Part shown: piece by piece, positions 12,863-24,793 of the stretch | Layout of the letters: each line of letters opens with the position of its first letter | Position numbering within the stretch: position 1 is the first letter of the stretch | Assembly (NCBI RefSeq): GCF_050947335.1 | Contig: NC_134991.1 | Coordinates: forward strand, 7,006,001 to 7,070,000 | DNA length: 64,000 bases | Reading direction: 5' to 3' | Source of the DNA: Megachile rotundata | Lineage: Eukaryota > Arthropoda > Insecta > Hymenoptera > Megachilidae | Notes under the pieces: model-generated | The model's database searches: none | What the model saw: only the letters and a program-made list of their open reading frames with translations | What the model was told of the DNA's origin: nothing | Position numbers and translations under genes: made by a program

Positions 12863-13629
12863 ATCACATCTTCCAAAGAAACACGGTATAAAATACGAAG
12901 AAAAAACAGCGCAATATTTCCTCGTGTTTGTCGACAACTTTGTATCTTTGTATCATTACGAGCCATCGTCAGCAATGTAGAACGTAATGAGACACGGTAA
13001 GCCATGAAGTGTTGCAAGAAAGATAGTAAACATGAAATCGGTATTATATAATACACAGATGGAACAAGTTGGCGAGTGGATCTGATTCGATGGAGGATCG
13101 ATAAACGAGATCTGACGAATGGAATTTAACGAGATCCGCTCGTGACAAAAACCAGTCGGCGTTCCTCCGGCTCGTGAAGGAAAACCTGATGAAACGAGAA
13201 CTGAATGGTGTAGCAGGCACGACAATGGCGCTGTTGAATGAGCTCATGAATGATCGAAAGAATGAAGAAGCGGCAGCCGTTAACAGGTAATAAACAGCCT
13301 GACACCGCGAATCATTCTAAATGAACCCGTGCGTTCTTCTCGTTTAGAAGGGTTGCTGAAGAACACGCGACAAGTCGTAACTGGCATACTGATGGATCTC
13401 CGGACTTGAGGACGTTTAATGATGCAAAAAGTATCGGATGGGAATAGCAATCGTGAACCTCTCCGATGAACTTTCCATTGCTAAAGAGAAACTTCAATTT
13501 GTGGAATAAATGTATATACAATTATAATTAGAGAGATCGATTCTTATAAATTGTAAAGATTTTGTTTACAGCGAGTTTGGGCTAAATATCATGTTTTGGT
13601 GAATGATATGAAATACTGAGCGGGGAGAT
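12863..13629. other. unique noncoding sequence
   Basis: Overlapping short minus-strand frames at 12956-13247 and 13312-13521 show no recognisable protein features. No gene is called. Confidence 0.45.
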
Positions 13630-14290
13630 ATGCCGCGTGGAGATAAGACGCGTGAAGTTACCACGTGTAGCGATAGAACGCATGACAGTTTAATGCATGA
13701 CTATCTCAACGTAGCAACCTTAACGCAATCTCAACACGTAGAAATTTCAATGCATAGCAATCTCAACGTGTGGCAATCTCAACACGTAGCAACCTCGGCG
13801 CGTGGGGATTTAACGCGTGGGAATTCTAACGGGTGGCGATACAGCGCGTGACAATCTCAACGCGTACAAATCTCGATGCATGGTGATTTAACGCGTAGTG
13901 ATACAATATGTAGAAATCTCAACGCGTAGTGATTTAATGCGTAGTGATACAACGTGTGACAATCTCAATGCATAGAAATTTCAACGTGTAGAAACCTCAA
14001 TGCGTGGTGATTTAACGCGTGGCGATATAACGCGAGGGAATTCTAACCTTTGTCGATACAACGCATAAAAATCTCAAAATGTATAAATCCAACACGTGAC
14101 AATCTCGATGCATGGAAATCTCAGTGCTTGGTAATCAAACATATGGTAATATAACGCGAGGGAATTCTAACCTGACACAACGCATAAAAAACTCAACACG
14201 TATCAATCCAACACATGACAATCTTCATACAAAACTCAACACATCCCAGCTCGTGCTCATAGAACGGTGATATAACGCATGGCAATTGAA
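13630..14290. repeat. 15-16 bp degenerate minisatellite with ACGCGT core
   Basis: About forty units of the form (T)CAACGCGTRGNNAT follow one another. The core anchors are spaced 15 bp in the first part (13636, 13651, 13666, 13681, 13696) and mostly 16 bp further right. The central hexamer varies among ACGCGT, ACGTGT, ATGCAT and ACACGT, most of the changes being transitions. The array fades out near 14290. The 73-codon open frame at 13630-13851 is a by-product. Confidence 0.8.
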
Positions 14291-16148
14291 CTCGTAGTAC
14301 AATGAATCCATAAAATCCTGTTCAGTAAAGATGAGAGAAAATGGACGGGAAGTCACGTCAAGTCGTTCATTAGAGACAGAGCAGAACTTTTCTTAGCTTT
14401 CGAGTATTGCGCAACCAGGTCGGATGAGATTGACGATACTTCGTCAGCAGTTACCAGTGAGACAATAGGACGTCTGGTGCTCGCCTCCCTTCGATTTCTA
14501 AACACCTTCGGAGAACAACGGCTCCGTCTTTCACGCCTACGCCGGCCATTGTCATACACAGGCATGATGATGACTCGTATACCGCGGAAACTACGTTTCG
14601 AAGGAGCCCCGCTACTCATCCACGATGTGTCAATACTCGATTGTGGACTAACCGATGCTGTTCGATACGCGGGATATATCTCGATACGAGGATACTACCG
14701 TCCAGACGATTCAGAGTGAGCTGAACGTCGTGGGTGGTTTCTATTGCGAAATCGAAACGCGAAACCGAAATGGAGTTTTTCATTGATATTTTTATAGCCG
14801 CAGTTTGTTCTTCGAATTACGTCGTACGGTATTTTGACATAATAATGTTCGTTTGATTGGTGCAATCTTGTCTTATTTACGTGTTACTTATATTTTACCA
14901 TTTGTCTGGATATCATTTAATTTTCTTGTCTTTTCGTTAAGAAGCATATAAATTTAGTGCAATTCCAGAGTGTCTTATGAACATAACTTTCATGTTTATC
15001 ATTTTCCAATATCTGCTCCTCCGTAAATTGCACGATTTACCATGACCAAATCAGCGAGGAATTTGTGTAACTTGAGACTTCAAGATTATATTAGTTTGAA
15101 AATTGCACAGTTGATATTAACGTAGTTTATTACAAACGTCCTAACCGAAGAGTTTGCGCGAGTTTCATCGCCATTAACTGAAATAAGCGATATATCACGG
15201 GATTTAAAGAAAATGCATAAAAATTCCGCAGGTTTATACGAGTGTAGACTTTCACGCTCATTCTCGAATCCTAGTCAGGATCTTAAAAACCATCGTCCGA
15301 TACGTGCGATATGAATCGAACCGTCAAAAGGTGAATAAACGAATGGGCAATATAAGGAAATTTGAGATATTCGTGGACGTTAACGTTGAGCGAAAACGGA
15401 ATAGAGTTGAAATTTACGAAGAACGATGAGTTTTAAATCATGCTGAATCGTGCAATTACGGATACGCAATCACTGGGAGTATTTCACTTACCGGTTGTTA
15501 GTTAGCAGACTTGTTTCGCAAAGTTCACCGCAATCTTCGTGAGAATCTCCAAGGAGAAATCTCATTTCAGAGTTTTCATTATCATCTGAAACTTTCCAAC
15601 GTTAGAGAGGAAAGTTGCCCCTTTTTCTGTTATCCGTTTAGCCGATAGGTCGAGAATTATTCTTTGTTCGTGTTATAGTTTCCATAAATGATTTCGAGCA
15701 TAAAAATGGAGCACATTGACTAAAGATATTTAAGAATAACATTTAAGATATGGTCAGTCTTTCTTATTTAATCTTTTCATTAAATATATTCTTCATAATC
15801 GCTAGCTCATTACCCACCCATTAACAGTACGCTACTTAATGTCCCGTTCATCAATAGCCTGCTCTCTAACGTCCCGTTAATTAAATAACCGAAATGCTAA
15901 ATCTTATACTTATATTTATACTTATACTAGATTTAATACAGATATTAGTTTGACTTGACCTTTCGTTAAATTTGGGAAGCTATACTAATTAAACTAATAC
16001 TATTATACTAATTAAACGTACTACTATTATACTAATTCCTATCACGCTTCATAAAGTTTCCCCATTCGGAAACACGAGAGAAACAAAAGCGGTAGAAATG
16101 TGGGTTTAAAAATCCCGTAAAAGAGGTCCCGATGGTTAATTCACGATC
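14291..16148. other. unique noncoding sequence
   Basis: At 14340-14720 two frames overlap on opposite strands (88 codons minus, 80 codons plus). This mutual openness reflects GC content, and neither is recognisable. The segment 14721-15780 is unique. At 15960-16040 the motif ACTATTATACTAATT is repeated 24 bp apart. Confidence 0.45.
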
Positions 16149-16248
16149 CGCGGTTTACGAGCGTGGTCCTCGAAATCGCTTAAATCGCGATTAAGCGTCG
16201 TCGGCAGGGCTCCGATTCGCGTAGAACACGGCACGCTCGTAAACCGCG
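16149..16248. other. 100-bp inverted repeat with nested hairpin
   Basis: A perfect 17-bp inverted repeat, CGCGGTTTACGAGCGTG at 16149-16165 and its complement at 16232-16248, encloses a 66-bp loop. The loop itself contains a smaller stem, CGCTTAA-ATCGCGA-TTAAGCG, at about 16178-16198. It sits at the left edge of a GC-rich island. It could be a structured RNA, a cruciform-prone site or the remains of a small transposon end; no target duplication was identified. Confidence 0.6.
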
Positions 16249-16798
16249 AAAACCGCATTTCGAGCATGCGGCGTCGTGGCACGAACGGGTTGTGATACCC
16301 GAGCGGCCATAGCAGCTGTCCGATTCGCGATATCGAGAGGTGACAGGTCGCGTCGACGGTCTGGGAAGTCGCGAAGCGTCGCGCGTCCGTCGAGCGCGTT
16401 TAGCGTGTCCGCGCCGCGTTGGCTCGCGCGAAACCGCCGCGTATTTGCATAATAAAACAGCCTTCGCCCAGGTGATTCATCCTGATGCACCGCGCCGCCC
16501 CGGACGACGCTCGGCTTCAGGGGCCAGCGAACTCTTTACGACTCGTACGGAACCTGTCCGGCTACGACGCGTTGCTCGACACGCGGAGAGCAGCCCGAGC
16601 ATCGAGATAACACCGCCAAATCGAACCACTCTGATTTCTTCCAGGTGGTATCGACGTCGCGGCTCGATCGCGCGCGAGCTTCTCGACGAGGCGGAGTTTC
16701 GAGATGAGTGCCGAACACGCGAGATCGCTTTGAAAGGCCTCATGAAGACTTACAGATCAACGGTTGTGTTACGCTGTATGATGTGGCAAGTTGTATGA
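16249..16798. other. GC-rich island with overlapping open frames, no recognised gene
   Basis: CpG-dense sequence carries a 152-codon plus frame (16340-16798) and minus frames of 99 and 88 codons over the same bases. The frames are Arg-rich in all readings, as expected from CGN-rich DNA, and none shows a domain I recognise. It could be a cryptic promoter or a conserved element. Confidence 0.4.
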
Positions 16799-16959
16799 TA
16801 TATGCTTATGAAAGAGATTGTATTATGTACCTGATGGATCCATATTAGATTTCTGTATAGTTGGATGATTATAGCTACAGATATAAGTACACACTTGTAG
16901 ATAGGTATCTATGCATTTGTCATTTTAGGTCTTTGTGTTTTATTGCGATATGCCGACAT

Positions 16960-17430
16960 TCTTGAATTTCTATAAGTTCTTAGATCCTTAATATTAGGTG
17001 CTTATGTCCTCCTTTCGATCTCTATTTATTCCGTATGTTCCTTAAACTTAGACCATATATTACTTCATATATCTTCATATTCTTTTAGCCTTAAATTCTA
17101 CATCTTCCATATTTCCTATATTCTTGTATCTCTTAAGTTCCTATCTCTACATCTATCAAATCTTAGATCTCTACATTCCCATATATGTACATACATGTCC
17201 CATATATGTGCATCCCCAAACCCATAGCTTCAATATCTAAATCTCCAAACCTCTATCCCCCTATATTCTTACATCTGCTTACCTAATTTTAGATCTCTAT
17301 ATCTTCGTATTCCAGTATCTGCATATGTCTATATCCCCAAATCCTTATATCTCCGAATTCGTAAATCCTCCACATTACCATATCCTCGAATTCAGTCCTA
17401 CATCCCCAAATTCCTTATACATGCATTCTT
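16960..17430 (-). repeat. decayed octamer-type C/T-rich block
   Basis: G-poor sequence of units such as ATCTCTAC, CCCCAAAT and CTTCATAT. The strand asymmetry resembles the clear octamer blocks, but the register is interrupted and many units are diverged. Confidence 0.5.
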
Positions 17431-18654
17431 GTGCCAAATTCGTAAACCTAACCGTGAAGCTATAACGGTAAATTTCACAGTATTTAACAAATTCGATCGT
17501 CACTTATCGTTTTAAGAAGTATATAAAGAATTTAAAATCGTAACCGGAATACCTTATTAACAAAGTCTAGTTAATATGAAACATCATGCAACAGCGATAA
17601 GAGTTCGACCGTATCGAGCTTTTTACAGACACGATACACCCAATAATACGAGTAAAAACGAATCATCTTATCGGATAGATGACCACGTGCAAAACAAGAA
17701 AAGAAAAATGTTTTCCCATACGTAAGTAGATGTATCGTGATAGTGGATTAACTGGATCGATTGGATAAAAACTTGAGTAAAAGGAACGAATTCGAACCAG
17801 TTTCATAGTTGCTCACCTTTTGAATCGATCTCTCAATGTCTACATATGCTTCCCGCTAATATTGATAACTGTATTCTTGAAAGATAATAATTCAATTAGA
17901 GCAAAGAAACGATCAGAAAATACACCACTAATCATATTCTCCTTAATGGTATCCTTTTTTCCGTTTAAAAGAAATTGAAAGTAACGAAAGTTGTGTACAA
18001 TGTGTTATCTCTTAATTATTATTCGAAGAATATTTTATATGATATGAACATTTTATATGATTGAGAATTTATGGAAGGAGTATCGATTTTATAGAGAATA
18101 AAATTTATGGTGCAACTAGGATTTCCATCCGACAGAGACCACCTTTAGATTACACTCATGCATTATGCACTCACACGTTGTATCCTCGCGTTTGATCGTC
18201 ACATGATATATCGCTACGCGTTGTTTGGCCAAGTGTATAAAGTGGAGCTTCGCATTCGTATAAAGTCAGCTCGTGTTGAATCAACACACAGAAGTTTAAC
18301 CTTCCTACATTCTTCACTTCTCTCGTTTCATCCCCAGGGACAAAGGGTTAAAGCTTCTCCGTCGAAAGAGTAACGACCACCCCATGCATGTGGCACGCCG
18401 ACGCATAATTCAGATATTTTATACAACGGTTTTATCGACGTATCGTTGTATATCGGATGCCAACGCGCGCCGACGAATGCGGCGAAGGGGAAGAAGTCGC
18501 TTTTATGCCGATCCCGACGTCCCCGGCGACGGAAGTCGAAGAACGGTCGGCAAGTTTTTGCCGATACGATCGAAGCATATAACGAGTGCAAAGCATTCCT
18601 CGAAGCTGGACGCGAATAACATTCTCGCGGACGAACGGAAAAACCAACGATCTC
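17431..18654. other. unique noncoding sequence
   Basis: No gene is called. Frames at 18328-18770 overlap each other on both strands in a CpG-rich stretch and lack recognisable features. GGGACAAAGGG next to TTAA at 18336-18350 looks like a lone piggyBac-style end, but no partner was found. Confidence 0.4.
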
Positions 18655-18749
18655 GTCCCTTATATTATTCCCTTTTGTTCGATCAACATCGGCTACCGAT
18701 AAATTTTCATCCGACTCGAATGTGGTCTGCAGGACGTGCAGGAATAACC
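18655..18749 (+). repeat. left copy of duplicated flank of the 16-bp array
   Basis: This about 95-bp segment (GTCCCTTA...TTTTGTTCGAT...GGACGTGCA) recurs in the same orientation at 19466-19557, on the other side of the minisatellite, at roughly 80 percent identity by eye. A weaker match to its first part lies near 20277-20310. It is noncoding. Confidence 0.7.
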
Positions 18750-18769
18750 AAGCAATTTGAGATATTCTG

Positions 18770-19390
18770 AATTTAGGAATCTGGCAAGTTTGGAATTTTG
18801 AGATGTGGGGTTTGAGATCTGAAGATTTGGAATTCGAGTTAGGATCTTAGGGTTGAAGATTTGGGAGATTTAGGATTTGGGAGATTTGGGATTTGGGAGA
18901 ATTGGGATTTGGGAAAATTGGGATTTGGGAGAATTGGGATTTGGGAGAATTGGGATTTGGGAGAATTGGGATTTGGGAGAATTGGGATTTGGGAGATTTG
19001 GGATTTGGGAGATTTGGGATTTGGGAGAATTGGGATTTGGGAGATTTGGGATTTGGGAGAATTGGGATTTGGGAGAATTGGGATTTGGGAGATTTGGGAT
19101 TTGGGAGATTTGGGATTTGGGAGATTTGGGATTTGGGAGATTTGGGATTTGGGAGATTTGGGAGATTTGGGATTTGGGAGATTTGGGATTTGGGAGATTT
19201 GGGATTTGGGAGATTTGGGATTTGGGAGAATTGGGATTTGGGAGAATTGGGATTTGGGAGAATTGGGATTTGGGAGAATTGGGATTTGGGAGAATTGGGA
19301 TTTGGGAGATTTGGGATTTGGGAGATTTGATGGTTTGAGTATTTGGGGACTTGTGGATTTGGGATGTGAAGACTTGAAATTGGGATTTTG
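18770..19390 (+). repeat. 16-bp minisatellite (core 18858-19338), G-rich on plus
   Basis: About 28 units of GGGATTTGGGAGATTT or GGGATTTGGGAGAATT, with one 9-bp partial unit near 19162. The two variants occur in runs, so local copying has occurred in several steps. The edges (18770-18857 and 19339-19390) are diverged octamers. All three plus frames stay open for 145-176 codons because the unit lacks stops; these are not genes. The GGG spacing of 4 and 6 bases fits the usual G-quadruplex pattern across the whole core. Confidence 0.95.
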
Positions 19391-19465
19391 AAGATATAAA
19401 AATTGATAAGATTAGTCAAATCAACTAAGATCAAACCATCAAAGAATTCTACCAAATAGAAAAAC

Positions 19466-19557
19466 GTCCCTTAATATTCCTTTTGTTCGATTAACATCGA
19501 TCTCTGATAAATTTCCATTCGTTTCGAATATGTTCCGTAGGACGTGCACGGAAACCC
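19466..19557 (+). repeat. right copy of duplicated flank of the 16-bp array
   Basis: Direct repeat of 18655-18749, offset about 811 bp. Shared landmarks include TTTTGTTCGAT, AACATCG, GATAAATTT and GGACGTGCA in the same order. Confidence 0.7.
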
Positions 19558-20106
19558 GAAGAAAGATTCACGTGGGCAACGGCTATGCGTTGCGTACAAC
19601 AGGCCTATCAGAAGTCCATTAAGTCCTTTCGTTATGTGGGCACACGCACGTGGGACACGTGAACTCACCCACGCGTCGCGTTTCGCGGATTCTCCAATCG
19701 AATACGCGATACGCCTCTATGGGAGGTACATGGGGGTTTTATTCCTTCGGTTGATCCTCTCTACGATGCCTCTCTTGCTCCTCTTGCTATGTGGCGTGAC
19801 AAATTGCTGTGTCTAGGGATTTTAAATACCGTGATACCGGTGGACGTGTAACTCCTTGAAACAGGAAATTGTGATACGAGAAGTGTTACCTCTGTCAACG
19901 GATTGGGACTCGTAATTGCAAGTGCAAGTATTGCGAAACTGTTTGAAGGATAAACATATCTCATATCGGATTATACTGTGTGATGTGGTCCATGTTTTTA
20001 AGTATTTGATATGTATTTTGTAAATGATATGTTATCGGATGTACGGGATGTTCTGATATGTGGACATGCAGATACATAGATACATAGATGTACAGATATA
20101 CAGAAA
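19558..20106. other. unique noncoding sequence
   Basis: CpG-richer at 19560-19760 with overlapping frames on both strands, none recognisable; AT-rich after that. No gene called. Confidence 0.45.
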
Positions 20107-20235
20107 CACACACACACACACACACAGATGAATAGATACTTAAATACACAGGTACAAAGGTACATATATACATATAAAGATACACAGGTACAAAGGTACA
20201 TAAATATAAAGATACACAGACATGCAGATATATAG
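20107..20235. repeat. (CA)10 microsatellite and adjoining 35-bp tandem repeat
   Basis: Ten CA units lie at 20107-20126. They are followed by about three copies of a unit containing GATACACAGGTACAAAGGTA, with the AGGTA anchor at 20151 and 20186, 35 bp apart. The minus frames through it are by-products. Confidence 0.85.
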
Positions 20236-20783
20236 GTAGAGATAGATCAAATACAGTTATGAAAAAACCTTTTCCAACGATATTGATCTCTGTACCTTAT
20301 ATTATTCATTTCACTTGTAGTTAAAAGAAGGTTGAACTTTGTTCATCGACATAAAATTGAATAACCTAGTAAAAGTCACCAAATACACTTCTATAAGAAA
20401 TACGTTTATGCAATGGTTCGAAAACTTGTCTGTAACTGTATTCAGATGAACAGGTATATCAAACTATATGGAGTATTCAGACGTACAAGATGTGGAGTAT
20501 CAAAAGAAGATAATCCTTAGCTAGTCAACAATAAAGCTTGTTCATATACTTTATTTGCAAAGTAATGGAGTTTGAACATTTTGTGTATTAATACATGAAA
20601 TTTATTTGCAGTACTAAAGATGACGATGGAGACAAATCAAGGTTTTATTATCCACTTCTAAACTTACAGAAAATGAAGCAATATTTCAGTAAATACAACT
20701 ACTTTGTATGGATTGACCTCTTATCGACATCAAACAAAAATTCGAACTTCAAATAAAATTTCAACTAAAATTCAAAGGTGTAA
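20236..20783. other. AT-rich unique sequence
   Basis: No gene, RNA or element seen, apart from the weak relative of the array-flank repeat near 20277-20310. Confidence 0.5.
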
Positions 20784-21068
20784 CTAAAAAATCCGATCAA
20801 AAAGCTCCGAGTATTTGTCTGATACCTGTTCCATCGTCGTCGAAACTGGTACACTTTGCGTCCTAGTACTTCTGCAGTCTCGTATTTCTCCCAGCGCATA
20901 ATATCGATACGTGCCTCTTTCGATATCACGGGCTCGATAGTCGCGATGTAATACCGGAAGCTGCGCCTCGATCACGTCGGGCCTGTCGATCGTCAATAGC
21001 TTCCTCGTTGCACGGTGCTCGCTGCCGTTGTTGCTTTTACTGATATGATCGTCGGGACTGCTGGCCGG
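20784..21068 (-). other. open frame of 94 codons, possible unrecognised exon
   Basis: On the minus strand a frame stays open from just after a TAG at 21069-21071 down to a TAG at 20784. It has no ATG near its start, so if real it would be an internal or terminal exon entered through a splice acceptor such as the CAG near 21057. The predicted peptide is mixed in composition with no low-complexity bias and no motif I can name. There is no opposing long plus frame, unlike most GC-rich segments here. The polypyrimidine context before the candidate acceptors is weak. Chance openness is the main alternative. Confidence 0.2.
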
Positions 21069-22139
21069 CTAGCAGCAAATTTCTTTATCGTCCTCCACCT
21101 ACGCGAGGATTACGCTCGATTGGAAAGTAACAGCGACTGTTTGCTTGAAAAATAAGGGATGAAATAATATTGTGTCCTTTTTCTGTCGTTCGTGACCTGG
21201 AAGAAACGGATATTTTTATTCATGAGTCTTTGCGAGGATTTTATTCCCGTATTTCAAGGACGGAATATTAAAAATTAGGGTGAGATTAACACTTTATTAG
21301 AGCTTTATTAGGGGTACATTAGAGGTAAGATTTAGTTTAGTACCCCAGTTTGGGTATATTGAAAGATTTGGGTATTTTGGGGTGAGATTAGTTTGAGGAC
21401 GTTGAAGATGAAATTTATCACTTTAGATACATTGGGGGTGAAATTTAACACTCTACTTTTCGTTAAAAATCTTAAACAATTGAATACTTTCAGATACAAT
21501 TTTTCCCTGCAATAAAAGTTACTTCAAGGAACTGCAGACTAAACAGAGTAATAAATACTAAATTTTTAATTGAATGTTTTCTTGAGGTACACTTATTACA
21601 GCACAAATATCTCCTACTTATGACACACTGCTTATTTTGTATGTTTCTAACTTCAAGTCTAAATAAATGCATACATTGTAACAAACATGAAGGTTGAAAG
21701 AATTAAATAGTAATTTTGAATAAATCAGCTCGAAAACAGTCGCCATCATTGCTCCGAACAATGGGGAAACGCAGTTTCACGGTTTCAATAGCCTGAATAG
21801 TTTTAATGATATACAGAAACAAGACGAATGCGGGGGCGTACAGATCTCTGGTAAATTGATCTTTCTAACGACTAATCCAGTGAACAGTATCGTCGTTTTC
21901 CACACAAGGCACCGATGACCATCTATGGAAGCTTGCGCTCGACTTTGGCATTTAAGGTATCTACGAATGGAATACAACTCGCGTTCCCATTAGTCCAGTT
22001 GCCTTGAACTTGATTCGATCATTCTTTCGCGCTAAATCGGTTGCTGAATCTGATTCGTTGATCTATCGAGCATTGAGCCAATTATTTGAAACATAACCTA
22101 TAATTTTGCTTTCTGTTTGTGTCACGAAATTGATTCGAT
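21069..22139. other. noncoding sequence with short degenerate repeats at 21290-21440
   Basis: At 21290-21440 phrases such as GGTGAGATTA, GGTGAAATTT and TTTGGGTAT recur irregularly. No gene is seen. Confidence 0.45.
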
Positions 22140-22330
22140 ATAATTGAACGTTAAACTTATTAAATTTGAGTCAAGTTTAATAATTAAGTTAAGGTTAGTA
22201 CATTTGAAACAATGTTAAATTTATTAAATTTAGGGTCAAGTTTAATAAATTTGAAGAGTTGTAATTTGTAACAATTTTATTGGAAAGTCAAGTTTGATAA
22301 ATTTGAAAAATTGTAATTGTGGAGCATGTT
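22140..22330. repeat. degenerate AT-rich direct repeats
   Basis: The phrases GTCAAGTTTAATAA and TTTGAA(A/G)AGTTGTAATT recur two or three times at irregular spacing. The unit length is not constant. Confidence 0.5.
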
Positions 22331-24793
22331 TAATAACATTTGATAATACGTTTAACGTACATCTGTTTACCAAATTTATTCTACATCTGATGAATCAGTA
22401 GAATTGAATAAAAATATTGCTTTGTGAAGATGAAATATAAATAATATTTTGAAACTGAAATTATATGACCGCACATAAAATTCAAACTTAAAGCTCTGAA
22501 ATACTCAGTGCATCTTTTTTTGCAAAGTAACGCGACTTTTTAGGTTCGAGAACATATGGGATCATCTTTCGGCACGCATGATTTAAATGCAAGCACACTC
22601 ATGCGGATATTAAAACTGTAACGAATTAGTCGTTGGCATGCGATACGACGTCGTTTCGCCATGTTCTTCCCTGTCATTATTCCTCTTAATCGCAGCCTCA
22701 ATTTCGAGGGTCGTTCGAGACTGCGAGTTTCCTTCAATTCTATACTGCGAATCGATGCGTTAAAACACATTTAAGCGGCCTCCGTAAAGGCTCGTATATG
22801 CCATTAACACGAACAGAAAAATAATTACGTTGAAGAAATAATAAGTATCGTTCGGGAAAAAACAAACATGGTGTCTGAAAGAGGAACGACGAAAAATTGG
22901 ATGTTACATTCTGTGTATTTAAGAGAATCTTTTGTATAATTTTATATCTTCAATCTTAATTAACTTTTAAAATCTTCAAAAATCTTTATAAGGAGTGAGT
23001 TTTATACTTTATAACCAGATTTAGATTGTAAAAAGTTTCGTACTTTGATTAGGAAAGTTCTACAAAATCCATTCTCTAAAGATTAATATTACTCGGAATA
23101 AGAACGTATCGTAAGATTGAAAAATCGAAGGTAACTTGATACAACATGGGAGTGTAAATGAACGAACCGTGAAGGTGTCCGAACAGAATTATATTGCATT
23201 ATGTCACGTAGAATCATATCAAGAATAAAGTTACGTTTATGTAATTAATAAAGTGAATTTCCTTGTGTAGCTTCCTACAAAAAGTGTAGTGATAGGCAGA
23301 TCAATGTAAATTATCTTTATGATAAATAATGATAACCTTCAATCAATGTTCAGTAGGAACCATTTTATCTCTGGAGGAACCATTTTGTCGTCACTGAATG
23401 TGCCTCGAAGTCACCGCCTCCGTCAACCATTTTTTTTATTTCTGACATCAAACTATTTACAGTATTTACAATATTCTGACTATTTACAGTACTGTCTACA
23501 AAATTATCCAAATTAATTAGTTAAATATTTAGCAAGATATTCGATACATGACAAAGCATGTGTCACTCGTTTGATCCACAGAAGTGATTATAAGAAAATA
23601 AGTAAAGACATCAAACATAAATAACGTAACTTTTCGTAAAGTTGGATGAGACGAATTTTCACAATTCGATAATTATTGAACCGTGATAAATTATGCGTTA
23701 CAATTTTCTCACCATAAAAAGAGTGGTATGTGCGAAAATTGACGGCGTAAACGTAAACCCAAGAAGTAAACCGCACACAAAGTGAACGTCTCAATTTCGC
23801 TGAAAGGATGCCCGCGGCTGAACAATTTTTCCAACTGCATCTCGATCACGAAACGCGTTTACCGTAAGTGTCCGTTAGTCAGACGCTGGTCCGGTCAATT
23901 TCCACGGAACGACGAGGAAATTAACGCCGGGAACGACTTAGAAACCGTGAAAATCGAACATCGTTCCCTCTACCAGCCCGTAACGACGCCGCTTCGACGA
24001 ACTCGAGCGTGAAACACAATTCGAACTGTTTCGAAGCTGCTTGATCGCGGAGAAAATAACGTGTTCGAAAGGTATACCTCGTAAAAATTCAATAAATGAA
24101 TGAATAAATGATTCGATGATGAATCGATACGCGAACCTTGCAATTTTCGATCTCATGGATTTAAGTGAATGGAATTTCAATTCCTTTCAATTTTCGGTTT
24201 GTAAATTCGAGCAATCGAGTTGATTAATAGGTAGAGACTATGGTGCGAAAACGTGTGATCACATAACGAAATGATCTAACATGTAGCCGTAATGTAACAC
24301 ATGGCTGCATATGATGGTACAAGATTCTTACCACTATATCAAAGCTGTTTATATTTACAAAACCAATTACAAAATCAATTTTCTAAAATTGATAGTTTTG
24401 AATGAAGAAGTGGATTTTATTATTATGAAAAGTATATGGAGATATAGTGATATTTCGTCTCGTAAAAATTGAACCAAAGTGGACGCATATTAGAATCGCA
24501 TAATATTGAGGCAATTTCTGTTCGTTCACAACCAGTCAGCCGATGGGATCGCGTGGGACTGATCTGCCCCACGAACCGTTAACGGCCAAGTCTGATAATG
24601 ATGGTTGATGAAATGATTGAGGAAATCTCGAAACAGTAGTCAGCCAATTTAGTCGTTTCAATTCCAACGACGTGCCACTGGAGTACTGCTTTGCGAGCCA
24701 CTTTTGTCCCCGGCTTTCATCGTCTTTGATTCGTCCTTTCGATCACTCTTCATCGACGTAATTCACGCAAACCTTATTAAATGTTAACGCGTA
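22331..24793. other. unique noncoding sequence
   Basis: Short frames (22540-22770, 23588-23794, 23938-24180) show no recognisable domain. At 23800-24010 the sequence is CpG-rich and open on both strands. No gene is called. Confidence 0.45.

Noticed and set aside
16340..16798. 152-codon plus open frame in GC-rich DNA
   Set aside because: Arg-rich, opposed by frames on the other strand, and without recognisable domain; likely a composition effect.
18336..18350. Lone piggyBac-like end AAAGGGTTAA
   Set aside because: No matching TTAA-bounded left end at a plausible distance.
18861..19391. 176-codon plus open frame
   Set aside because: All three plus frames are open through the 16-bp minisatellite; the peptide is a 16-residue translation of the array.
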